A stretch of 6,191 nt of DNA from the NCBI GenBank assembly GCA_003645915.1, contig QNDG01000103.1, positions 1-6,191 of the forward strand, written 5' to 3'. Made by a program: the position numbers and the translations under genes. Below are positions 1 to 5,142 of this stretch, piece after piece (within the stretch, counting starts at the first letter, position 1; the number at the start of each line of letters is the position of its first letter). A model generated the notes under the pieces. That model searched no databases. It was not told the origin of the DNA and worked only from the letters and a program-made list of their open reading frames with translations. Source of the DNA: Candidatus Zhuqueibacterota bacterium (GTDB lineage: Bacteria; Zhuqueibacterota; QNDG01).

Positions 1-1
1 C

Positions 2-286
2 AAGAATCCTGTTCATTTTTTTCATATCAAGAACAATTCCGCCTTTTATTGGAACCGTTTGTCCGGTCATACCGGAACCTGCACCCCGGGCAATTACGGG
101 AATACCTTCCGAATTGGCATATTTTACAATCTCCTGAACTTGTTCAACAGTATCGGGCTGTACAACAGCTGAAGCAGGGCTCAGATGAACAGATGCATCA
201 GAACCGTAAATAAACAGGTCAGCCGGATCATTTTTTACTTGTTCTCTGCTTGTAATTTTAATTAATTTTTCAATGTTAATTTTCAT
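2..286 (-). CDS. FAD-linked oxidase, GlcD / D-lactate dehydrogenase type (N-terminal 95 residues, partial)
   Basis: The first 95 codons of a flavoprotein of the FAD_binding_4 (PCMH/VAO) family are visible; the rest lies left of the window. Family members oxidise 2-hydroxy acids such as glycolate or D-lactate, passing electrons from FAD to a quinone, cytochrome or partner Fe-S subunit. Evidence seen: Y27-G-S-D-A-S near the start, A-V-V-Q-P-D at 40-45 followed by V-x-x-I-V-x-Y-A, and the FAD pyrophosphate-binding loop A-R-G-A-G-S-G-M-T-G at 66-75, then K-G-G-I-V-L-D-M-K-K-M-N. The ATG at 286 is chosen because a strong Shine-Dalgarno GGGAGG (plus-strand CCTCCC, 291-296) sits 4 nt upstream. The gene lies 77 bp downstream of the HigA gene on the same strand, with no terminator seen between them, so read-through is possible. 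The exact substrate (glycolate, D-lactate or another 2-hydroxy acid) cannot be decided from this part. Confidence 0.88.
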   Translation of the reverse strand, partial: MKINIEKLIKITSREQVKNDPADLFIYGSDASVHLSPASAVVQPDTVEQVQEIVKYANSEGIPVIARGAGSGMTGQTVPIKGGIVLDMKKMNRIL

Positions 287-363
287 TTTACCTCCCAAAA
301 TAGGTGAAGAGACTATTTTTATTTTTTAAACATATATTCAAATGTGCTGCTTATATTATTTTA

Positions 364-660
364 TTATTTTGTAAATTCATTTACCTCTTTATTAATTTTT
401 CTCAAGAGTTTTTTTCTCGCAAAATTTAAATCATAGTTCATTTGGAGAGTAAGCCAGAATTTTGGCGACATATGAAAATATTTTGCAAAGCGCAGAGCTG
501 TATCCGGAGTTATTCTTCTTTTACCAAGTACGATTTCATTTATTCTTCGCGGGGGGACTCTGATGTCCATTGCTATTTTATTCTGACTTATACCAAGAGG
601 TTTTAAAAATTCTTCAAATAATACTTGACCTGGGTGAACAGGGGATTTTGATTTTTTCAT
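364..660 (-). CDS. higA: HigA/VapI-family antitoxin, XRE-type HTH DNA-binding protein, without adjacent toxin
   Basis: A 98-residue protein with the full HigA signature: H-P-G-Q-V-L at 9-14, E-E-F-L-K-P-L-G-I-S-Q at 16-26, a helix-turn-helix over about 24-60 with R-I-N-E-I-V-x-G-K-R-R-I-T-P-D-T-A-L-R, and F-W-L-x-L-Q-x-x-Y-D-L at 68-78. HigA proteins neutralise the RelE-like mRNase HigB and repress their own operon. The frame is open further upstream to 738, but the ATG at 660 is preferred: AAAGGA lies 8 nt before it and homology starts there. The length is normal for the family. higB normally lies immediately upstream in the same operon; here only about 135 nt separate the promoter from higA, and no reading frame there resembles HigB. 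It may be a solitary regulator, a remnant of a decayed toxin-antitoxin pair, or a partner for a toxin elsewhere. Family assignment is firm; antitoxin activity is inferred. Confidence 0.88.
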   Translation of the reverse strand: MKKSKSPVHPGQVLFEEFLKPLGISQNKIAMDIRVPPRRINEIVLGKRRITPDTALRFAKYFHMSPKFWLTLQMNYDLNFARKKLLRKINKEVNEFTK

Positions 661-795
661 GTTCTGATCCTTTTTAAAAATATCAGAAAAATAAATGACC
701 TTTAAAACACAATTAGTCCTCCGTACCGAAAGGGTCAATTAAATACAAAGTATTGCTTAAGAAGAACATAAGATAGACTAATAATAAATAATCAT

Positions 796-816
796 ATCAT
801 AATATAAATTTATGAT
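796..816. promoter_or_regulatory. Inverted repeat, candidate HigA operator
   Basis: The 7-bp arms ATCATAA (796-802) and TTATGAT (810-816) form a perfect inverted repeat around a 7-bp AT spacer. It covers the -10 element of the promoter reading toward higA, which is where HigA-type autorepressors usually bind. The arms are AT-rich, so chance cannot be excluded, but the position is right. Confidence 0.5.
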
Positions 817-835
817 GAGAAACGTTAAATGTCAA
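807..835 (-). promoter_or_regulatory. Promoter reading toward higA
   Basis: On the minus strand a perfect -35 TTGACA (835-830) is followed after 17 bp by TAAATT (812-807), matching 4 of 6 -10 bases. Transcription would begin near 800 and give an untranslated leader of about 140 nt before higA, which is long for such a small operon and is where higB would be expected. Confidence 0.55.
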
Positions 836-1368
836 GCGTTATATGTGTCAGGGAAAGATTTTTATTAAAAAAGTCGATTGTTTTTTATGATCAACATAGA
901 AATCATAGCGAGAAAAATGATAATATAAAAAAATCAGGTGTTTTTAAATGGCAATTTTTTAATTATCGGATTAAACAAGTTCCGATCAAATTTTTTATTC
1001 ATATCATTTATTATAAAAAATACTGTAATTAATGTACGTAATCATAAATAAATTTAATCCTGATATTTTTTAGATATAAAAACATTTTTAATTTTTTCAT
1101 AATATTATTTCTAAAAAAGTATGGAGGTCCCTGAAAAATCTCAGCAAAACAGAGCTTTATTAAGATTCAGAAGATGTATTGCAGTTTCAGTAAAATTGTA
1201 ATTATTGCTATTTACCCACAATGATTGATTTTTATACAATTCGAATATTTTAATATCCGTTGTAATTTATTTTACAGTAAAAAACGCATGAATGTTTACA
1301 TATAAAGTTAAAACATAGAAGCTGAATAATTTTGGGTAATAGCAGAATTATACTGGTAGCTTAAAAAT
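836..1368. other. AT-rich intergenic stretch with no convincing gene
   Basis: About 530 bp between the higA promoter and the end of the DUF116 gene. Short open frames exist (a 67-codon frame starting at 829 on plus, a 26-codon frame from 1121 on plus), but none has a good ribosome-binding site or a recognisable product. A weak hairpin with stem ATCGGA/TCCGAT (965-970/981-986) is followed by a T-run at 991-996. Near-complementary segments at 1201-1218 and 1333-1348 form a spaced imperfect inverted repeat. No tRNA, known RNA motif or mobile-element gene was recognised. Confidence 0.6.
965..996 (+). terminator. Weak possible terminator hairpin
   Basis: The six-base-pair stem ATCGGA/TCCGAT with a 10-nt loop is followed, after CAAA, by six T residues on the plus strand. 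The stem has only three G-C pairs and no plus-strand gene ends here, so this may be chance in AT-rich DNA. Confidence 0.2.
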
Positions 1369-2166
1369 TTAATTTCCTGTTTTTAAAAACAGTCTTATGG
1401 CATTTTCAATTTCTGAAATATCTATAATCGTATTTTTACAAGGGCCTTCAGGACGTACATTTGGTATTCCAATAACAGGAATTTTATCAAGTACATCCTG
1501 TATTCCGCTTAAAAGGTCTCTTTCACATGCAACGCCGATAATTGCTTTGGGACGGTTTTTATATATAAGCTCTCTTGCTCTTGAACCTCCTGCAACAATG
1601 AAAATCGGGACATTAAGTGATTTTGCAATGTTTTTTATTCTCTCAATATGATCTTTTTTTAAACATCTCGGAAGGAGAATCATTAATTTATCAGGAGATA
1701 CTTTTTTGGCAGAAGATTTTATCAAAGAGTTTGTAATTTTTACAAAAGAATTTCCGATTCTGTCTCGTGATATTCCGATCTTTTTTGCAAATTTTAAAAC
1801 AACAGGAATTGTAAAAGTAAGGTTCAGCTCTTTTTTACCGAATTTCAGCAAAAGGTTTTTTTCGAATATCAATGAAAAAACAATCAGAAGATACCAGATG
1901 AAGAGGATTATCAGTACAATTGCAAGTAATCCTGCCATAATCAAAGGAGCGTATCTGTTTATCTGCTGAAGTCTTGGTGTGATCAGATACCAGAATACAA
2001 AAAAGACAATACCTGTTGCAAGCAGTGATAACAGAAGAAGCCCCAGATAGAGTCTTTTACCGCTGTTTGTACTGTGAGTACAGTTATTTATATTTCCGTC
2101 CCAGCCGAGCCATTCATCGCCAAGGCTCCTGTCCTGTACTTTGACAATATCTTTATATGATTTCAT
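1369..2166 (-). CDS. DUF116 family protein with two N-terminal transmembrane helices
   Basis: A 265-residue protein. A hydrophilic N-terminus (1-39) precedes two membrane helices at about 40-62 and 74-100, and then a cytosolic DUF116 domain. Family hallmarks seen: L-P-R-C-L at 165-169, V-A-G-G-S at 191-195, R-P-K-A-I-I-G-V-A-C-E-R-D at 205-217, a repeat of P-V-I-G-I-P-N at about 230-236, and G-P-C-x-N-T from 241. Three conserved cysteines (168, 214, 243) could bind a metal or act in redox chemistry; the biochemical function of DUF116 is unknown to me. The start is set at ATG 2166. The frame is open upstream to a TTG at 2229, but that codon coincides with a probable -35 element and has no ribosome site. 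The only Shine-Dalgarno-like sequence (AGGA) is rather far, about 14 nt, before ATG 2166. Relatives often sit near fmt or rsmB; here the gene stands alone downstream of nrdJ, separated from it by a terminator. Confidence 0.82.
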   Translation of the reverse strand: MKSYKDIVKVQDRSLGDEWLGWDGNINNCTHSTNSGKRLYLGLLLLSLLATGIVFFVFWYLITPRLQQINRYAPLIMAGLLAIVLIILFIWYLLIVFSLIFEKNLLLKFGKKELNLTFTIPVVLKFAKKIGISRDRIGNSFVKITNSLIKSSAKKVSPDKLMILLPRCLKKDHIERIKNIAKSLNVPIFIVAGGSRARELIYKNRPKAIIGVACERDLLSGIQDVLDKIPVIGIPNVRPEGPCKNTIIDISEIENAIRLFLKTGN

Positions 2167-2200
2167 ATGTTTATAAACGTCCTGTCTGCTTTTGCAGTCA

Positions 2201-2229
2201 AATCTATAAAAAAATACAGTTAAAGACAA
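2201..2229 (-). promoter_or_regulatory. Possible promoter of the DUF116 gene
   Basis: On the minus strand TTGTCT (2229-2224) and TAGATT (2206-2201) are separated by exactly 17 bp, each matching 4 of 6 consensus bases. The start of transcription would fall near 2194 and give a leader of about 28 nt to ATG 2166. A competing pair, TTGACT with TTTATA, lies further downstream but would leave almost no leader. Confidence 0.4.
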
Positions 2230-2255
2230 GTAAATTAATTGTAAACATAAAAGAA

Positions 2256-2289
2256 AGAGCTGCCTTTATAAGACAGCTCTGTTTTTTTT
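2256..2289. terminator. Intrinsic terminator after nrdJ, possibly bidirectional
   Basis: The 7-bp stem AGAGCTG (2256-2262) / CAGCTCT (2274-2280) can extend inward by CTT/AAG after one mismatch. On the minus strand the nrdJ transcript ends 17 nt upstream and the hairpin is followed by TTCTTTT. On the plus strand it is followed by eight T residues (2282-2289), so it could stop transcription both ways. It separates nrdJ from the DUF116 gene. Confidence 0.8.
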
Positions 2290-2305
2290 ATTATAATCGT
2301 CTCTA

Positions 2306-4762
2306 TCAACCGCAGTGAGAGAACCCGCAGAACCGGCACACAGAACAGCCTCCTTCGGTCTCCATTATATTTCCGCATTCAGGACATTCAGGCCCCTGCT
2401 TAATAATATGATCCGAACTTGTTTTGTTTTCCTTTACATGCAAAACAGGCATAGGTTCATTATTGTTTTCTCCGAACTGCTCAAGAAGAATCTGGGCAAT
2501 TCCGTCAGGTACAGATTTTATAAGTTTGCCTTCATTCCAGACCGGTCTGGAACCTGTAATGCCGCGCAGTGTTTTGCTTATATCCTGAATACTTACACCA
2601 TTTTGAAGGGCTATGGAAACAAGCCGTCCGATAGCTTCTGCAAGGGCTGCAGTATCACCGCCGTTTTTACCTATATTTGCAAAAAGTTCTATGGGCTGAT
2701 TACTGTCATTTACATTTATTGTAACATAAAGAGAGCCCTGGCCGGTATTAAGTTTTGTGGTTATGCCCTTTAGTATTCTGGGCCGGCCTTTCATTACAGA
2801 CACTTCAGAATGCTTTTCTTCCTGCTTATTTATTCCTCTGCTTAAAACCTGCTCTGATCTGCTTCCGTCGCGGTAAATTGTTACGCCTTTACATTTCAGA
2901 TCATGAGCCATTTTGTAAACTGTTTCTACATCTTCTTCTGTAGCATGATTGGGGAAATTAACTGTTTTTGATACGGCATTGTTTGTATATTCCTGAAAAG
3001 CAGCCTGCATTTTAATGTGCCATTCAGGTTCAATGTCGTGTGAAGTTACAAAAACTTTTTTAAATGGTTCCGGGATTTCTTCTATATCCTGAACAGATCC
3101 TTTTTCAGCGATCTTTTTTACAATTTCCTCCGAATAAATGCCCTCATTTTTCAGACGTTTGATAATAAGCGGGTGAATTTCCGGCAGTTTGTCGTTATCC
3201 ATTACATTTCTTGTAAAAGAAAGGGCAAAAATCGGTTCAATTCCGCTTGAACATCCTGAAATAATGCTGATTGTCCCTGTTGGTGCAATTGTTGTTCTTG
3301 TGGCGTTTCTTATAGGCGGTTCGTTTCTTTCACCGTAAATACTCTGTTCAAAAGCTGGGAATGATCCGCGCTGAAGGGCAAGTTCCTGAGATTTTCTTTT
3401 TGCAGTGTTATCAATAAACTTCATTACCTCTCTTGCAAGAGAGATAGCTTCATCGGAGTTATATGGTATGTCCAGTTCCATAAGAAGATCTGCAAATCCC
3501 ATAACTCCAAGTCCTATTTTGCGGGATTTTTTTGTCTGTTCCTCAATTGCAGGAAGAGGAAAATTGTTCATATCAATTACATTATCGAGAAAATGAACTG
3601 CGTTTCTTACAGTGTCCCCAAGTCTTTCGTAGTCAATTTCCGGAATGTCGTCTTCAAATTTCACCATTTTTGCAAGATTAATTGATCCGAGATTACAGGA
3701 CTCATAGGGAAGAAGGGGCTGTTCTCCGCAGGGGTTTGTTGATTCTATTAATCCCAGTTTGGGAGTGGGGTTGCCTCTGTTTATTTCGTCAAGAAAGATT
3801 ATGCCCGGTTCTCCGTTTCTCCATGCTCTGTTTACAATTTCATCAAAAACTTCCCTCGCATTAAGCTGGCCTGCAACCTTACCTGAATGAGGATTGATAA
3901 GGTCATAGTCCTCTTCTTTTTCAAGAGCATCCCAGAATGCATCTGTCACTGCAACAGAAATGTTGAAATTATTAAGACCTTTGTCCTGCTCTTTTGACCT
4001 GATAAATTCCAGAATGTCAGGATGATCAACTCTTAAAATCGCCATGTTTGCGCCGCGTCTTGTTCCGCCTTGTTTTACAGTTTCTGTGGCAACGTCAAAT
4101 ACGTGCATAAAAGAAATAGGGCCTGAGGCAATGCCGAGAGTGGATTTAACAATATCGTTTTTTGGTCTGACTCTTGAAAAGGAAAAGCCTGTCCCTCCTC
4201 CTGATTTGTGAATCATTGCAGTATTTTTAATAGTTTCGAAAATCGAACTCATTGAATCTTCAACAGGAAGCACAAAACACGCGGACAACTGCCCCAGATC
4301 TCTTCCTGCATTCATAAGAGTGGGGGAGTTAGGCATAAATTCCAGTTTTGCCATCATAGAGTAAAATGTTTTTTCGGTTTTTGTAAGATCTGCCTCAGGA
4401 TCGTAAAATTTATCCGCTTTTGCGATAAATTTTGCAACACGCATAAACATGTCTTCGGTATTCTCAATTACATTACCGTTAAGATCTTTTTTAAGATATC
4501 GTTTTTTCAGAACAGTGAGTGCATTTTCCGATACTTCCACTTTTACAGGCGTGTCAATATCGTGAGAGCCGGCATCTGATTCTGAAAACTCAAAATTATT
4601 TGATATGCCGGAATTATCCTGCTGTGTATCTTCGGAATCTTCGGAAGATGTTATTGTGACAGAGTCACTGTTAAAAATAATTGATTTTAACGGATCGTGT
4701 CCGTTATCATCAAAATCGAAAAGATTGCCTTCTGCCTGACTGTCCTGTCCGGTATTTTTCAT
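2306..4762 (-). CDS. nrdJ: Adenosylcobalamin-dependent ribonucleoside-diphosphate reductase (class II)
   Basis: An 818-residue class II ribonucleotide reductase, which makes deoxynucleotides from ribonucleotides using a cobalamin-derived thiyl radical, with no need for oxygen. Seen: N-terminal catalytic-domain entry K-A-D-K-F-Y (115-120), P-N-S-P-T-L-M-N-A-G (144-153), first redox cysteine C162 in Q-L-S-A-C-F, S-G-G-G-T-G-F (187-193), radical-site N-P-C-G-E (343-347; C345, E347), second redox cysteine C356 in S-C-N-L-G-S-I-N-L, and P-T-G-T-I-S (494-499). A TSCPD-type domain spans about 660-762. The C-terminal tail carries C793-P-E-C796 and C806-x-x-C809-x-x-C812, typical of the cysteine-rich shuttle tail of this group. 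No N-terminal ATP cone is visible; instead residues 1-75 are acidic and probably disordered. ATG 4762 is chosen: CGGGAT lies 6 nt upstream and a promoter lies between it and any earlier start. The frame is intact. Regulation is probably by NrdR, given two box-like sites upstream. Confidence 0.96.
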   Translation of the reverse strand: MKNTGQDSQAEGNLFDFDDNGHDPLKSIIFNSDSVTITSSEDSEDTQQDNSGISNNFEFSESDAGSHDIDTPVKVEVSENALTVLKKRYLKKDLNGNVIENTEDMFMRVAKFIAKADKFYDPEADLTKTEKTFYSMMAKLEFMPNSPTLMNAGRDLGQLSACFVLPVEDSMSSIFETIKNTAMIHKSGGGTGFSFSRVRPKNDIVKSTLGIASGPISFMHVFDVATETVKQGGTRRGANMAILRVDHPDILEFIRSKEQDKGLNNFNISVAVTDAFWDALEKEEDYDLINPHSGKVAGQLNAREVFDEIVNRAWRNGEPGIIFLDEINRGNPTPKLGLIESTNPCGEQPLLPYESCNLGSINLAKMVKFEDDIPEIDYERLGDTVRNAVHFLDNVIDMNNFPLPAIEEQTKKSRKIGLGVMGFADLLMELDIPYNSDEAISLAREVMKFIDNTAKRKSQELALQRGSFPAFEQSIYGERNEPPIRNATRTTIAPTGTISIISGCSSGIEPIFALSFTRNVMDNDKLPEIHPLIIKRLKNEGIYSEEIVKKIAEKGSVQDIEEIPEPFKKVFVTSHDIEPEWHIKMQAAFQEYTNNAVSKTVNFPNHATEEDVETVYKMAHDLKCKGVTIYRDGSRSEQVLSRGINKQEEKHSEVSVMKGRPRILKGITTKLNTGQGSLYVTINVNDSNQPIELFANIGKNGGDTAALAEAIGRLVSIALQNGVSIQDISKTLRGITGSRPVWNEGKLIKSVPDGIAQILLEQFGENNNEPMPVLHVKENKTSSDHIIKQGPECPECGNIMETEGGCSVCRFCGFSHCG

Positions 4763-4814
4763 TTTATATCCCGCTTTATTTTTATAATTATTATTGGATT
4801 GAAGTTTACATATG

Positions 4815-4843
4815 AAAATAGCGATACCTATTTTAAAAGTCAA
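4815..4843 (-). promoter_or_regulatory. Promoter of nrdJ
   Basis: On the minus strand TTGACT (4843-4838) is followed after 17 bp by TATTTT (4820-4815). The transcript would begin near 4808 and carry a leader of about 46 nt, too short for a cobalamin riboswitch. An alternative, TTGTGA with TACAAT at a 15-bp spacing, lies upstream between and within the NrdR-like boxes. Confidence 0.55.
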
Positions 4844-4850
4844 GAAGAAA

Positions 4851-4866
4851 ATACTATATATTGTAA
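4851..4866. promoter_or_regulatory. NrdR box, proximal to nrdJ
   Basis: The 16-mer ATACTATATATTGTAA matches 13 of 16 positions of the NrdR-box consensus as I recall it (acaCwAtATaTwGtgt), including the whole central CwAtATaTwGt core. It lies 8 bp upstream of the nrdJ -35 element. NrdR is the zinc-ribbon/ATP-cone repressor of ribonucleotide reductase genes, and its boxes normally occur in pairs, as here. Confidence 0.7.
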
Positions 4867-4880
4867 AAAAATAAGAAAAA

Positions 4881-4896
4881 TCACAATAAATAGTAC
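4881..4896. promoter_or_regulatory. NrdR box, distal to nrdJ
   Basis: The 16-mer TCACAATAAATAGTAC matches 12 of 16 positions of the recalled consensus. It starts exactly 30 bp from the start of the other box, leaving a 14-bp gap, so both sites face about the same side of the helix. Known pairs usually have a gap of 15-16 bp, so the spacing is slightly short. Confidence 0.62.
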
Positions 4897-4935
4897 GTTT
4901 TATAAATGATTGGCAAAATGGCGGGTATTTAGTTC

Positions 4936-4964
4936 TTGACATAACGATCAAGTTTTTGTATATT
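4936..4964 (+). promoter_or_regulatory. Promoter of the FMN riboswitch-ribD transcript
   Basis: Perfect -35 TTGACA (4936-4941), a 17-bp spacer and TATATT (4959-4964, 5 of 6 -10 bases). Transcription would begin near 4971, at the first bases of the FMN aptamer, which supports both calls. It is divergent from the nrdJ promoter, about 90 bp away. Confidence 0.85.
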
Positions 4965-4968
4965 TAGG

Positions 4969-5093
4969 CGTCATCTTCAGGGCGAGGTGAAAGTCCTCAC
5001 CGGTGGTTAAAGCCCACGTGCCTTGCGGGAAGCTTGGCTGAACCAGTGGAATTCTGGTGCCGACGGTTACAGTCCGGATGAAAGAGGTTGACG
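4969..5093 (+). ncRNA. FMN riboswitch aptamer (RFN element)
   Basis: The conserved RFN blocks appear in order: TCTTCAGGGC (4974-4983), AGGTGAAAGTCCTCACCGG (4985-5003), AAAGCCCACG (5010-5019), a variable arm, the AGTGGAATTCTGG hairpin (5045-5057), GCCGACGGTTACAGTCCGG (5059-5077) and GATGAAAGAGG (5077-5087). Outer stem P1 pairs 4969-4978 with 5084-5093, with one internal mismatch and one G-U pair. The element senses FMN and turns down riboflavin genes when FMN is plentiful. It lies directly upstream of ribD, a classical target, and its expression platform is the terminator at 5116-5142. Confidence 0.96.
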
Positions 5094-5124
5094 GAAAATT
5101 TCTTTTAATACAACCAGCCCTGAA
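4976..5124 (+). promoter_or_regulatory. Proposed antiterminator pairing of the ribD leader
   Basis: Aptamer bases TTCAGGGC (4976-4983) are perfectly complementary to GCCCTGAA (5117-5124), which includes most of the 5' arm of the terminator. Nested within this, GGTTG (5086-5090) of the P1 3' strand is complementary to CAACC (5111-5115). The two helices can stack with a single unpaired base between them. Together they would undo both P1 of the aptamer and the terminator, giving a clean FMN-off/on switch. Pairing is seen in the sequence; its formation is inferred. Confidence 0.55.
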
Positions 5125-5142
5125 AAAAATAGGGCTTTTTTT
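5116..5142 (+). terminator. Riboswitch-controlled terminator overlapping the ribD ribosome site
   Basis: Stem AGCCCT (5116-5121) / AGGGCT (5131-5136), a 9-nt A-rich loop, and a tract of seven T residues ending at 5142, immediately before the ribD ATG. The only Shine-Dalgarno-like sequence for ribD, AGGG at 5131-5134, is 8 nt before the ATG and lies inside the 3' arm, so the same hairpin would also block translation of any read-through transcript. Confidence 0.85.

Noticed and set aside
829..1032. 67-codon open frame on the plus strand
   Set aside because: No ribosome site, start codon abuts the -35 of the higA promoter, AT-driven composition (I, K, F, Y) and no recognisable product.
1139..1156. 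Possible minus-strand terminator for the DUF116 gene (CTCTG/CTGAG stem followed by ATTTTTC)
   Set aside because: Stem is short with a mismatch and it lies more than 200 bp beyond the stop codon.
1121..1201. 26-codon plus-strand frame beginning M-E-V-P-E-K
   Set aside because: No Shine-Dalgarno sequence, no known family; frames this short are expected by chance.
1377..1392. Perfect 16-bp palindrome CTGTTTTTAAAAACAG
   Set aside because: It lies within the last codons of the DUF116 gene and is mostly an A/T run; no T-tract or partner site follows, so probably chance.
1397..1969. Plus-strand frames opposite the DUF116 gene
   Set aside because: Antisense shadows of a gene with clear family motifs on the minus strand.
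4763..4935. Cobalamin riboswitch upstream of nrdJ
   Set aside because: Looked for because the enzyme uses B12; the leader is about 46 nt and no B12-box-like sequence is present.
4763..4951. Upstream extension of nrdJ by 63 codons
   Set aside because: It would run through the promoter, gives a hydrophobic AT-rich peptide unlike class II enzymes, and ATG 4762 has an acceptable ribosome site.
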